Shown here: piece after piece, positions 25,055-34,716 of the stretch
Numbering within the stretch: the stretch's first letter is position 1
Layout of the letters: every line of letters begins with the position of its first letter
Source: Arsenophonus sp052174455
Lineage (GTDB): Bacteria; Pseudomonadota; Gammaproteobacteria; Enterobacterales; Enterobacteriaceae
Direction of reading: 5' to 3'
DNA length: 64,000 nucleotides
Assembly: GCA_052174455.1 (NCBI GenBank)
Contig: JBQMRP010000075.1
Location: forward strand, 124,001-188,000
Notes under the pieces: model-generated
What the model was told of the DNA's origin: nothing
Database searches by the model: none
Seen by the model: only the letters and a program-made list of their open reading frames with translations
Position numbers and translations under genes: made by a program

Positions 25055-25876
25055 TTAGGTATCTTTTATAAATGCAGGCTGATGAAAACACTTTTTCTCT
25101 TCCCAATGCAATAAAGTCAATTCTCCTCCCCAGCAACAACCGGTATCAAGCCCATAAATACCTCTAGGTATCCCTTTTCCTTCAAGGGAAGCCCAATGAC
25201 CAAAAATAATAGTATATTCTGGTGGTATTTTTCTTGGTAGATCAAACCAAGGCTTTAAAGGTGGAGGTGTATTTTCAGGTTTATTTTTCCAGAACATATT
25301 TAACTGACCATCAGGAAAGCAATAACGCATACGAGTTAAGACATTAGTATTAAAACGTAAACGGGATAATCCTGTTAGGTTTGGTGACCATTTATTCGGT
25401 ATATCGCTATACATGGCTTTGATAAATAAAGGATATATATCACTACTAAGTATAACCTCTACTTCTTTAGCACACATCTGAGCTGTTTCTAAATCCCATT
25501 GGGGTATGATCCCTGCATGTGCCATGATGATTTTTTTCTTATTATCAACTTGTAATAATGGTTGGTGCCGTAACCAATTAACTAATTTATCAGCATCAGG
25601 CGCTGTCAGTAATTTTTTTAGTTTATCTTTTGGTTTATCATGTATCATATTGAGATATTTACCGATAAGATTAAGATCATGATTACCTAGTACCATTCTA
25701 ACAGATAATCTTAATCTTTTAATGTAACGTAAAACTTCGAGAGAATGCGGACCGCGGGATACAAGATCACCGGTCAGCCATAACACATCTTTTTGTGGCT
25801 CAAATTCTACTTGTTTAAGAAGTGCTCTAAGTTCACGATAGCAACCGTGAATATCTCCTATAAGATAGGTAGCCAT
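25055..25876 (-). CDS. apaH: Diadenosine tetraphosphatase
   Basis: ApaH splits Ap4A symmetrically into two ADP and also removes Np4 caps from RNA. The 273-residue protein (280 in E. coli) carries the metallophosphatase signatures in order: GDIHGCYREL at 7-16, GDLVSRGPHS near 36, and GNHDLN near 64, with metal-binding His and Asp residues in place. The C-terminal part contains the IFGHWASLEGKG and YGLDTGCCWGGELTLL segments typical of ApaH. It is the last gene of the lptD-surA-pdxA-rsmA-apaG-apaH operon and starts 15 bases after the apaG stop. A palindrome cluster lies beyond its 3' end. Confidence 0.97.
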   Translation of the reverse strand: MATYLIGDIHGCYRELRALLKQVEFEPQKDVLWLTGDLVSRGPHSLEVLRYIKRLRLSVRMVLGNHDLNLIGKYLNMIHDKPKDKLKKLLTAPDADKLVNWLRHQPLLQVDNKKKIIMAHAGIIPQWDLETAQMCAKEVEVILSSDIYPLFIKAMYSDIPNKWSPNLTGLSRLRFNTNVLTRMRYCFPDGQLNMFWKNKPENTPPPLKPWFDLPRKIPPEYTIIFGHWASLEGKGIPRGIYGLDTGCCWGGELTLLHWEEKKCFHQPAFIKDT

Positions 25877-25891
25877 AAATTAGTTTAATAC

Positions 25892-26269
25892 TTAGTTTAT
25901 AAGAGTTGGAATAGCAAGACGGAAGACTGGGATATCAACATAAAAATTTTTACCATCATTATCTAACATCACATAATGGCCTTCCATAGTTCCCATTGGT
26001 GTTTCTATAATAGCACCACTAGTATAACAAAATTCAGAAGTTTGTTGAATGATAGGTTGTTCTCCTACGACGCCCTTGCCTTGCACTTCAGTACGTTTAC
26101 CATCACTATTGGTAATTAACCAATAGCGACTGATTAATTGTACCGGAGTACGTCCAAGATTACGAATAGAAACTGTATAGGAAAAAACAAATCTGGCTTC
26201 TTCTGGTAAAGATTGATTTTCAATATAGACACTTTGAACTTGTATACAGATATTAGGTTTATTTAGCAT
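25892..26269 (-). CDS. apaG: ApaG domain protein
   Basis: ApaG is a small fibronectin-III-like beta-sandwich protein encoded before apaH. Its biochemical role is not settled. The 125-residue frame matches E. coli ApaG along its length: CIQVQSVYIENQSLPEE, YTVSIRNLGRTPVQLISRYW, the glycine-rich VQGKGVVGEQP, and IIETPMGTMEGHY. I chose the ATG at 26269 because it gives the usual length and follows a GGGGGG Shine-Dalgarno run by 7 bases. A longer frame from a TTG at 26284 is open but would include that run. It starts 27 bases after the rsmA stop. Confidence 0.95.
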   Translation of the reverse strand: MLNKPNICIQVQSVYIENQSLPEEARFVFSYTVSIRNLGRTPVQLISRYWLITNSDGKRTEVQGKGVVGEQPIIQQTSEFCYTSGAIIETPMGTMEGHYVMLDNDGKNFYVDIPVFRLAIPTLIN

Positions 26270-26296
26270 CATAGTGCCCCCCAAAGTTTGTCACTA

Positions 26297-27106
26297 TTAG
26301 GGAATAATTTTAGCCAATCTACTAGCTAACTTACAATAATTTTCTACTGAAATATTTTCAGCGCGACAATTTGAATCAATACCTAATTGTTCAAAATCCT
26401 GCTCACTAAACAAATTACTTAAACTATTACGAATAGTTTTACGTCGTTGATTAAACCCCTGTGTAGTAATACGACTTAATAAGTCGACATCACAAATAGG
26501 GTAATAGTTTTGTTGATGAGGAATTAAACGTATGACAGCTGAATCTACTTTTGGCGCTGGCGTAAAAGCTGATGGTGGTACAGATAAAATAGAAATTATC
26601 TGACAATAATATTGTGCCATAACGCTAAGACGACCATATGCTTTAGTATTTGGTTCTGCAACTAAGCGATTCACAACCTCTTTCTGAAGCATAAAATTCA
26701 TATCAGCAATAGCATTAATATAAGTAAAAAGATGGAACATTAAATGGGTTGAAATATTATAAGGAAGGTTACCGAACACTCTAAGAGGTTGATTTTTTTC
26801 TTTCGCTATTGCGCCAAAATCAATCGTCATTGCATCATTTGATATAATTGTTAGTTTATCACTCAGAGCAGGATGCACAGCTAAACGGCCAGAAAGATTA
26901 CGATCTAACTCAATTACCGTTATATTTTCTATATGCTTAGTGATAGGTAATGTTAGAGCACCTAAACCAGGACCAATTTCAACAATAGATTGATCAGCTT
27001 TTGGATTAAAAGCAGTAACCATATTGTTAATAATAAATGGATCAGTTAAAAAATTTTGCCCAAATCGCTTACGGGCAAAGTGCCCTTCATGGATTCGTTT
27101 GTTCAT
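26297..27106 (-). CDS. rsmA: 16S rRNA dimethyladenosine transferase
   Basis: RsmA (KsgA) dimethylates two adjacent adenosines in the 3'-terminal hairpin of 16S rRNA late in 30S assembly, using S-adenosylmethionine. The 269-residue protein shows the N-terminal RKRFGQNFL, the SAM-binding VEIGPGLGALT near 42, the acidic VIELDRNLSGRL, and the catalytic NLPYNIST near 113. The C-terminal helical domain has FNQRRKTIRNSL. Its start overlaps the end of pdxA by 20 bases, which suggests translational coupling. It is near full length (273 in E. coli) with no damage seen. Confidence 0.98.
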   Translation of the reverse strand: MNKRIHEGHFARKRFGQNFLTDPFIINNMVTAFNPKADQSIVEIGPGLGALTLPITKHIENITVIELDRNLSGRLAVHPALSDKLTIISNDAMTIDFGAIAKEKNQPLRVFGNLPYNISTHLMFHLFTYINAIADMNFMLQKEVVNRLVAEPNTKAYGRLSVMAQYYCQIISILSVPPSAFTPAPKVDSAVIRLIPHQQNYYPICDVDLLSRITTQGFNQRRKTIRNSLSNLFSEQDFEQLGIDSNCRAENISVENYCKLASRLAKIIP

Positions 27107-28118
27107 TGTTATTTTGTATTAAGCTAATAGCTAATTTTAAGGCGGTTATAAAACTATTAACATCTGCCTGTCCACCTCCTGCTAACTCGATCGCTGTACC
27201 ATGGTCAACCGATGTACGGATAAAGGGTAAACCTAAAGTAATGTTTACCGCGTGGCCAAAACCTTGATATTTTAGAACAGGCAGACCCTGATCATGATAC
27301 ATAGTTAAAATTACATCAGCTTTGTTTAGATATTTTGGTTGAAATAAGGTATCCGCTGAGAAAGGGCCATAAAGCTGCAATCCTTCATGACGTAATTTCT
27401 TAATAACTGGAATGATAATGTCAACTTCTTCATACCCAATATACCCGCCTTCGCCGGCATGAGGATTTAATCCACAGATATAAATAGCAGGTGTTTTAAT
27501 GCCAAATTTAAATTTTAATTCGTGATTTAAAATATAAATAACTTCTTGTAGATTCTGAAAAGTAATTGCATCTGGAACCTCTTTTAGAGGTAAATGGGTT
27601 GTTGCCAATGCAACACGCAACGTTTCTGTCATTAACATCATGACGACTTTTTTTGTTTTACTTTTATCAGCAAAGAATTCAGTATGCCCGGTAAAGGGAA
27701 TTCCTGCATCATTGATAATCCCTTTATGGACAGGGCCGGTAACTAATGCTGAAAATTCACCTATCATACAACCATTGTAAGCACGGTTAAGTGTTTCTAT
27801 TACATAAGTGCTATTTTGTTTATTAAGTTGACCTGCTTTAACCGGTGCAGATAATTTTATCGGTAATACCGTTAATGTTTTTACATCTTGGCTGTTATTC
27901 TGTGCTTTAGATGAATAAATAGTTAATTCTAATTCTAAACCAAGTTGATCAGCTCTAGTTATCAGCAGGTCTGGATCAGCACAAACAACTAATCTAACCG
28001 GCCAATTTTGTTGAGCTAGTTGGATTAAAATATCAGGACCCACCCCTGACGGCTCACCAGCAGTGAGAACGATAGTATTATTTTTTTTACCATAAAGATT
28101 ACTATGCATCATTCTCAT
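27087..28118 (-). CDS. pdxA: 4-hydroxythreonine-4-phosphate dehydrogenase
   Basis: PdxA oxidises 4-phosphohydroxy-L-threonine. The product condenses with deoxyxylulose phosphate (via PdxJ) to give pyridoxine phosphate, so the gene supports vitamin B6 synthesis. Family segments are intact: TAGEPSGVGPD, the metal-ligand TGHTEFF, CGLNPHAGEGGYIG and TMYHDQGLPVLKY. The frame gives 343 residues against 329 in E. coli. The extra N-terminal residues, and two more ATGs at 28112 and 28109, leave the exact start open. Whichever is used, the start overlaps the surA stop, as in E. coli. Confidence 0.96.
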   Translation of the reverse strand: MRMMHSNLYGKKNNTIVLTAGEPSGVGPDILIQLAQQNWPVRLVVCADPDLLITRADQLGLELELTIYSSKAQNNSQDVKTLTVLPIKLSAPVKAGQLNKQNSTYVIETLNRAYNGCMIGEFSALVTGPVHKGIINDAGIPFTGHTEFFADKSKTKKVVMMLMTETLRVALATTHLPLKEVPDAITFQNLQEVIYILNHELKFKFGIKTPAIYICGLNPHAGEGGYIGYEEVDIIIPVIKKLRHEGLQLYGPFSADTLFQPKYLNKADVILTMYHDQGLPVLKYQGFGHAVNITLGLPFIRTSVDHGTAIELAGGGQADVNSFITALKLAISLIQNNNEQTNP

Positions 28119-29400
28119 TAAGAATTTTTACATAAGCAGATGCGCGCAGTTCTTGCATCCAAATTTGCGCTTCTTCATTAAATTTACGATTAAATAATAG
28201 ACGATAGGCATATTCTTTCTGTGCTACATTAGTTTTATCAACTTGGCGAATATCTTCTAGCTGAATAAGATGCCAACCAAAAAAGGAGTGAATTGGTTGA
28301 CTTATTTCACCTTTATTTAAACGCATTAAACCATCACGAAATCCTGGATCATAAAAATTAGGCATATTCCAACCAAGAGCACCACCACGTAATGCAGAGC
28401 CTGGATCTTGTGAATATTTTTTAGCTGCTTCGGCAAAGGTTATTTGCCCTGTTTTAATTTTTTGAGTAATTTGTTGTATTTTTTCATATGCCTGTTCATT
28501 ACTTATAATAGGTGAAATCTTAATAAGAATATGGCGAGCTTTCACTTCAGTAACTAAAATCGGCATATTACCACTTTGTATATCATTAAGTTTTAATACA
28601 TGAAATCCAATACTAGAACGAATAGGTCCAATGATATCACCTTTTTTAGCATTCTGAATTTGTTGAGTAAAAATAGTTGGTAATTCTTTAACCTTACTCC
28701 AGCGCATTTGTCCACCTTTTAAGATATTAGGATTAGCAGAGTAAGTAATGGCCAGCTCATCAAAATCAGCACCTTGCTTTAATTGGGTGATAATTTTATT
28801 TACCGTATCTATTGCTAATTGATTTTGTTCATTAGTTGAATTTTCTTGTAGTTGGATTGCAATATGGCTTAAATTAACATTAACATCCTGGCTAGCTCGT
28901 GAATTAATTTGAGCAGCCAGTAAATTAACTTCTTGTGGAAGGATGGTAATCAACCGAGTAACCTCATTATTACGTACTTCTGCGATCATCATTTCTCTAC
29001 GAACATCGCTACGATAATTTTCTAAATTGATGCCATTCATCGACAAACGTTCTTGTAGTTGGCTAACTGTTAATCCATTTTGTGCGGCAATATTAGAAAT
29101 AGTAAGATCAATTGCTTGATCAGGGACCTGAATCTGCATTTTTTCGGCTATTTGCATAATAATTTTATCAATGATTAAGCGTTCTAATATTTGGTGATGT
29201 AGTGCATTTTCATAGGGAATTTTCTGTCCTGTATTTTTGGCATTTATTCTTAATGTATCTAACATATTATCTACGTCACTTTGTAGGACAACGCCATCGT
29301 TAACGATAGCACTCACTTTATCCAATTGTTTTGTGGCTGCTAGCGTAGCAGTACTGACTGTAAATAATAAGCCAATAATAAATTTTCTCCAATAATTCAT
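28102..29400 (-). CDS. surA: Periplasmic chaperone and prolyl isomerase SurA
   Basis: SurA escorts unfolded outer-membrane proteins through the periplasm, and LptD (encoded just upstream) is a known client. The 432-residue protein has a signal peptide (hydrophobic 8-20, likely cleaved after TLA). The N-terminal chaperone region begins LDKVSAIVNDGVVLQSDV, then two parvulin domains: VNLSHIAIQL to GFHVLKLNDIQ, and KARHILIKI to GWHLIQLEDIR. Length agrees with E. coli (428). It starts 84 bases after the lptD stop, leaving room for a separate promoter or only a spacer. Confidence 0.97.
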   Translation of the reverse strand: MNYWRKFIIGLLFTVSTATLAATKQLDKVSAIVNDGVVLQSDVDNMLDTLRINAKNTGQKIPYENALHHQILERLIIDKIIMQIAEKMQIQVPDQAIDLTISNIAAQNGLTVSQLQERLSMNGINLENYRSDVRREMMIAEVRNNEVTRLITILPQEVNLLAAQINSRASQDVNVNLSHIAIQLQENSTNEQNQLAIDTVNKIITQLKQGADFDELAITYSANPNILKGGQMRWSKVKELPTIFTQQIQNAKKGDIIGPIRSSIGFHVLKLNDIQSGNMPILVTEVKARHILIKISPIISNEQAYEKIQQITQKIKTGQITFAEAAKKYSQDPGSALRGGALGWNMPNFYDPGFRDGLMRLNKGEISQPIHSFFGWHLIQLEDIRQVDKTNVAQKEYAYRLLFNRKFNEEAQIWMQELRASAYVKILNENDA

Positions 29401-29484
29401 AAAATTCTCATTTTGTTTAATTATATTAAAGCTTAATTTTATTTCAAATTTCTTTTATTTGATAGATGAAATATATCAAATTTA

Positions 29485-31827
29485 TTAAAAGGCTTGTTGA
29501 TAAGCTATAATAGCACTAGCAAGCATATCCTGACTTCCAAAATTATGATTTTTATTTAGACCTCTTAATTCCACATTAATTAACCATCGATTATCATAGT
29601 CACTACTTAAATTTTGTTGTTGCCAACCCACAATTTTACGCTCATAGCCAATATTAATTGACCAGCAGCAAGTACTATACTGTAAACCTATTAATCGACT
29701 GGCGGGTTTATTTTCTTTTAAATCATGATAGTAAGAGCTAACAAAATTCCAGCGATCACTTAAAGGCCAACTCACTACTGCCCCGATTTGAGAAATTCTT
29801 TTTTGAAAGGCTGATGAGTTTCTAACAGTTGCTTGAATATAATCGCGATTGATAAAGTGGTAATTTACCTGAATTAAACGATCTGAATCCAAGCGGTATT
29901 CTGTTACAAAATTTCCCATTGTGATATCACTAAGTCGCTTATCATACTGAAGTTCACCTTTTAGTCCCCAGTTATTGGTTAAGCGTAAATAAGCATCACC
30001 GGCCCATAATAATGAGCCGGTATTACTTTTACCCTCAATAGGTAAATCAAAATCTTCAGTTCTAGGGCGCTCAAAATAGTATATTTGCCCGATAGAAAAA
30101 TTAAAACGTTCATTCAATTCTTTATCATAAATACGCGTAGTGATACCGGTTGTTAATTGATTAGCTGAAGCGATACGATCTAATCCGCTATAAATTCGGT
30201 TACGGAATAAACCATTATAATCAGCCTGCAGTAAAAAGGAATCATAATTATTAATATTACTTTGATCGCGATAAGGCACATAAAGATATTGAACATGAGG
30301 TTCTAACGTTTGCACATAATTCCTATTTGTTAGGAGGTCACACTCAAAAAGCATTTCTACATCAGAAGTTACTGATGGCAGGACACGAGTAACCTGTCTT
30401 TTTAGCGGACTATCAGCTAGGTTAGCAGGGATATCTTGATCATAATAAGTTGCCATGACCCTTACAGTATTATTAATACTAGCCCAACCATTTGCTAATG
30501 CTAGATTCAGTTCTGGTTCGATATGTAACCGCGTAGCATTAGGATTATCGGTTTTAACACTGATAATATGTGCTGCTTGAACATAAGTTTTTAGATCAAA
30601 TGGGCCCAGATTATATCTATAATAATTAAGGTCTAATTGCGGTTCAGTTTTGTAAACTTTACTATTAGGTGAATCAAAAAAAATCTGAAATTGTTTATGT
30701 GTTAAAGTTGCATTCCAGTTAGGTTTAGAATAACTAACACTGAATTTCTGAGTAGCATAGGCGTCAGTACTATTACCATATTTAGACGTAAAATCAGTGA
30801 AATATTTTGGATCACTGACTTTGATATAATTAACATTAAAACGCCATACTTGATCTAGTACACCTGAATGACTCCAATACAGAAGCCAGCGATCATTACT
30901 ATCACGAGTGGGATACTTGTCACTATTTTTATCCTTAATATAATTGCGGTCGTGTTTTAGCCAATCAATAACAACAGTACCAGTGCCAGCATTAGTAAGA
31001 TAACGAAACTTGTTATTCAGTTTTATACCACGAAAAGTTATAAATTGGGGTGTAATGGTTGCATCGTAGTTAGGTGCGATGTTCCAGTAAAAAGGTACTG
31101 CAAAATCTAAGCCTGAGCCCTTAGAATAACTATAATTAGGTAATAAAAAACCAGATCGACGCTTATCGCCAATCGGTAATTGTAAATAAGGGCTATAAAA
31201 AACTGGGATTTTAGCAAGGCTAAAGCGTGCATTCCATATTTCAGCAACTTGTTCTTGATGATCTAAAATAATTTCAGAGCCAATAATACTCCAACTATCA
31301 TTATTTGGAAGGCAGGAAGTGAACATACCTTTTTCTAAAATCGTATAGCGATTTTCACCGCGCAATTTTATTTTATTTGCATAGCCCCGACCTAGACGCC
31401 CTACCATCAAATAGTTACCGTTTTCAATATCGGTATCTTTATTATTTAGATTTAACCATGCTTTTGATCCTTTTAAGATAATTTCTGGATCATCATAATG
31501 TACATTTCCTGTTGCGACTACTTTACGCAATGGTTTTTGGCTATTAGTTTTGGTTTGGGTTAATCTAACTTCATTAGCAGTGAGAGTCTGGTTACCTTGT
31601 TGAATATCTACATTACCTTTATATTCAATAAAATGAGGATATTTACCAACCATATCTCTTGCCGTGATATGAATGGGGAGATCATTGAAGTTGCCTTTCA
31701 TAATAGATTTAGTATATACCGGTGCCCCTAGCATGCATTGCTCTGTTAGATCAGCATGGATTTTTTGGCTATAAACAGTCACCAAAATTATGGTAGCAAA
31801 TAATGTCAGATAATTTTTTTTTATCAT
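29485..31827 (-). CDS. lptD: LPS-assembly outer membrane protein LptD
   Basis: LptD forms, with LptE, the outer-membrane translocon that puts lipopolysaccharide on the cell surface. The 780-residue frame (784 in E. coli) has an N-terminal signal peptide, a jellyroll domain (TARDMVGKYPHFIEYKGNV onward) and a long C-terminal beta-barrel rich in alternating aromatic and polar strands. The four cysteines needed for its disulfide exchange are recognisable: Cys31 (LTEQC), one in MFTSCLPN, and the adjacent pair in STCCWSINIGYE. One extra Cys lies in MLFECDLL. It is the first gene of the operon and diverges from djlA. Its retention implies LPS is still made. Confidence 0.97.
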   Translation of the reverse strand: MIKKNYLTLFATIILVTVYSQKIHADLTEQCMLGAPVYTKSIMKGNFNDLPIHITARDMVGKYPHFIEYKGNVDIQQGNQTLTANEVRLTQTKTNSQKPLRKVVATGNVHYDDPEIILKGSKAWLNLNNKDTDIENGNYLMVGRLGRGYANKIKLRGENRYTILEKGMFTSCLPNNDSWSIIGSEIILDHQEQVAEIWNARFSLAKIPVFYSPYLQLPIGDKRRSGFLLPNYSYSKGSGLDFAVPFYWNIAPNYDATITPQFITFRGIKLNNKFRYLTNAGTGTVVIDWLKHDRNYIKDKNSDKYPTRDSNDRWLLYWSHSGVLDQVWRFNVNYIKVSDPKYFTDFTSKYGNSTDAYATQKFSVSYSKPNWNATLTHKQFQIFFDSPNSKVYKTEPQLDLNYYRYNLGPFDLKTYVQAAHIISVKTDNPNATRLHIEPELNLALANGWASINNTVRVMATYYDQDIPANLADSPLKRQVTRVLPSVTSDVEMLFECDLLTNRNYVQTLEPHVQYLYVPYRDQSNINNYDSFLLQADYNGLFRNRIYSGLDRIASANQLTTGITTRIYDKELNERFNFSIGQIYYFERPRTEDFDLPIEGKSNTGSLLWAGDAYLRLTNNWGLKGELQYDKRLSDITMGNFVTEYRLDSDRLIQVNYHFINRDYIQATVRNSSAFQKRISQIGAVVSWPLSDRWNFVSSYYHDLKENKPASRLIGLQYSTCCWSINIGYERKIVGWQQQNLSSDYDNRWLINVELRGLNKNHNFGSQDMLASAIIAYQQAF

Positions 31828-32014
31828 TCTGTATCTAATTCCTTCATCAATATTATCGTGTAGGCAAAATTAAACAATTAACGCATTTAAAGACTCTTGC
31901 CTGCATAAAACAGCATCAGCTATATATTAAGTTTAATAGGAACAGAGTAGAATGAGTAACATTATAATGCAAATTATACTCAGAGAATTGAGGAATTGAG
32001 GAATTGAGAAGTTT
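31828..32014. promoter_or_regulatory. Divergent lptD/djlA control region with tandem 8-mers
   Basis: This 187-base gap must carry promoters for both lptD (minus) and djlA (plus). Three exact tandem copies of GAATTGAG occupy 31985-32008, ending 6 bases before the djlA ATG, so they cover the ribosome-binding area. Slippage in them would change spacing. Tandem repeats are otherwise rare in this window. I see no promoter boxes strong enough to mark. Confidence 0.55.
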
Positions 32015-32833
32015 ATGCGGTATTGTGGAAAAATCACTGGTGTTATCTTGGGGATCATGTCTGGCACTTATATTTGGGGTGTTATCATTGGTTTCATTAT
32101 TGGTCATGCATATGACAAAGCATCAGAACAGAAAAATTTAGAAAAAACAAGCGCTAAACAGCGATGTCAGAGAATTTTTTTTATTAGCACATTTCAGATT
32201 TTAGGGCATTTAACAAAAACAAAAGGTCGAGTTACTAAAATTGATATTAAACTAGCAACTAACCTGATGGACAGAATGCAGTTGCATGGTGATGCCAGAA
32301 TTTCAGCACAAAGTGCATTTAGAGAAGGAAAGAATAAAAATTTTCCTTTAAGACAAACACTAAAAAAATTACGTCAAGTTTGTTTTGATCGATTTGATCT
32401 TATTCAGATGTTTCTAGAAATTCAAATACAGGCTGCTTTTGCAGATGGCGCTTTACATCCTAATGAACGAAAAGTGTTATTTATTATCGCAGAAGAATTA
32501 GAAATTTCACATAATCAATTTGAGCAATTCTTACATATGATGGAAGGCGGACGACGGTTTGAGAATACTAATAATTATTCTCATGAATCTAATCGCTATC
32601 GACATACTACTCAAGAACCAAAATTAGCAGATGCATGTAAGATTTTAGGTGTTCAACCTAATGATGAGCAAAAAAAAATTAAACGAGCCTATCGTAAATT
32701 AATGGCTGAACATCATCCAGATAAATTGCTTGCTAAAGGATTACCACCAGAAATGATGGAAATCACTAAACAAAAAGCACAATCAATTCAAGCAGCTTAC
32801 GATTTAATAAAAAAAGAATATCACTTTAAATAG
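32015..32833 (+). CDS. djlA: Membrane-anchored DnaJ-like co-chaperone
   Basis: DjlA is a type III J-domain protein of the inner membrane that stimulates DnaK and in E. coli influences capsule control. The 272-residue frame shows its three parts. One glycine-rich transmembrane segment at about 6-30 (ITGVILGIMSGTYIWGVIIG) is followed by a TerB-like central helical domain. The C-terminal J domain starts at about 200 (DACKILGVQPNDE) and keeps the HPD triplet in AEHHPDKLL. Length matches E. coli (271). The divergent arrangement with lptD is the enterobacterial one; the usual neighbours on the far side (rluA, rapA) are gone. Confidence 0.96.
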   Translation: MRYCGKITGVILGIMSGTYIWGVIIGFIIGHAYDKASEQKNLEKTSAKQRCQRIFFISTFQILGHLTKTKGRVTKIDIKLATNLMDRMQLHGDARISAQSAFREGKNKNFPLRQTLKKLRQVCFDRFDLIQMFLEIQIQAAFADGALHPNERKVLFIIAEELEISHNQFEQFLHMMEGGRRFENTNNYSHESNRYRHTTQEPKLADACKILGVQPNDEQKKIKRAYRKLMAEHHPDKLLAKGLPPEMMEITKQKAQSIQAAYDLIKKEYHFK

Positions 32834-33079
32834 TTTATAGTAATTAATATTAATTAAATAAATTTTCTAGTTGCTAAAAATCTGCTTTATAAATGAAGTA
32901 AACAGATGATTCAAATTTTCATGAGTAATGTGAAACTCTTTTTCTATGTAATTGAATATGTAAAGAGAGTATTAATGCTGTTTTATAGGCATCAAATTAA
33001 TCACCAATGATAGGATGACCTAATTATCACATCCCAGGTGATAAAATGATTACTTTGAATCGTTTAAGTTTAATTTAAA

Positions 33080-33620
33080 TTATTTTTTTCATAAACTGCA
33101 ATGTAGTTTTACTACAAAATATTAATTTGGGTAATTTCTGATTGTACAGCCAAACATATTGATATAAAGAGATATTAAGCTATTGATTAGAATTAAAATA
33201 ATGCCATTGAAGTCCATTTTTAGATTACCCATTAAATCCCTAGCAAATACTATTCATTTGATAATGCACGATGGGTTAAATCGATGATCTATACTAAGCT
33301 CTATACATAAATAGACGAATTCATATTTTCTGGTGGCTAACCTTTTTTTTTAAATTCAAAAGGCGATCTGTAAATTCCTTATTATTGTCTATAAATACAC
33401 AATAGATAACCATAAGAGATGGTTGATTAAGATCACGTAATAAGCGTGAATATTGATCGCAATTTTTTCCTTATAAAGATGGATAAAATCATCTATGGGC
33501 GTGATATATAGCTATGAAAAGCTAACATCGTGAAGTTTCGTTTGACATTTGTGAAGAGATATTTCACGTATACGTGAAAACACTTAGTAGCTTTTAATAG
33601 CTTTATTATTCGTCCTTCAG
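33080..33620 (-). mobile_element. IS481-family element remnant, copy 2
   Basis: On the minus strand the fragments read FHVYVKYLFTNVKRNF (family HVDVKYLPQMPDETSRRYLF), then NNKEFTDRLF near 33355 (family DNGKEFTDRLF with a catalytic Asp), and LSIDHRFNPSC near 33275 (family LGIEHRLTPPKSPQTNG). All frames are broken. It aligns with 22985-23530. The N-terminal part is absent: the element stops about where an IS256-family fragment begins, so it was probably cut by that insertion. Confidence 0.75.
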
Positions 33621-33647
33621 TGGGAGTCATGCTAATTTTTAATGATG

Positions 33648-34165
33648 AGGTTTTGGAGATGATAAGTATCCTGATAATTAATTTTGTGAAAATGATTTCA
33701 ACAACAGAGAGATGATATACCATGAAAACTTACCCTACAGATATCTAAGAAACTAAATATTACCTATGCTCTTATTGAATGAACTCATCCATAATACTGC
33801 CAGGCAGCTGATAAGATACTCTGTTAAGGCGGAATTTAACTCGAAGATATTCTGCGATAAGATACTAAAACACCGCTTTTCTATGTGGCATCATTCTGTT
33901 AACCATAATAATTATCTGTCATATCACAAACCATACAAGACTAATATTATCGATATTGAGATTAAAGGGCCTAAGGTTAAAATGGGATAGCGCGGCAACA
34001 AATATGCTTCAAAAACTCATTGCTACCGTCTTATCTAAATGGCGTAAAAGCGGCGAAAAATTGCTACCATAACTTATATACCTACTAAGAATCCATCCCT
34101 CAACCAGTGATTTTCACGAATCCCTGAGCACTTCTTAAAAATTACCGGTGGAGATGCTTCGCATC
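33648..34165 (+). mobile_element. IS256-family fragment, 5' part
   Basis: About 500 bases match the 5' third of the other IS256-family copies, including the leader with ACAACAGAGAGATGATAT, the N-terminal region PLH-EF-like frame, and TLLAYLR-like DNA after 34080. The 3' two thirds are missing. A reverse-strand 5' fragment of the same family follows directly, so the two fragments lie tail to tail. Confidence 0.72.
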
Positions 34166-34169
34166 TCTA

Positions 34170-34605
34170 CCAGCTAAAGATATAAACTCTTTAAGATTTT
34201 TTTTGCACGCTTCAGATAGGATAGCAGCAAAAAGTTTTAGAAGCATATTCTGTTGCCGTTGCGATCCTAACCTTAGAAACTTTAATCTCAACATCCCTAA
34301 TATCAATCTATATGGTATTCACTATGACAAATTAAATAACCGTTATGGATAACGGCATGGACTCTCGCGATAAGATAGTATTCAGGATCTTGTTGCAATA
34401 TATCTTCAATCTCCGCCTTAACAGCAGCTGCCTATCAGCTTTACCTAACTCACCATTATAGATGAGTTCATGAAAGGAATCACGGTAACATCTAATCCTA
34501 CGGATATCTGTAGGGGGTAAATTTTATAGCAAATATCTCTCTTCTATTGAGATAATCCACGAAATCAATCAGCTTGGATATACCAGGATATCCAAAACCA
34601 TATAC
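34170..34605 (-). mobile_element. IS256-family fragment, 5' part, reverse strand
   Basis: The reverse complement begins with the family leader (GATTGATTTCGTGGATTATC near 34560) and runs into the eroded N-terminal transposase region. With 33648-34165 it forms an inverted pair. Its 5' end lies about 110 bases from the thyA stop codon. Confidence 0.72.
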
Positions 34606-34716
34606 AGCAGAAAATAAGCATACTCTTTACTAATTTAACCGCAATATTAATTAAAAATATCAATAAGATTGAATTACCTCATCTCATGTTAAGATCACAG
34701 TAACTAATAAAAGCCC

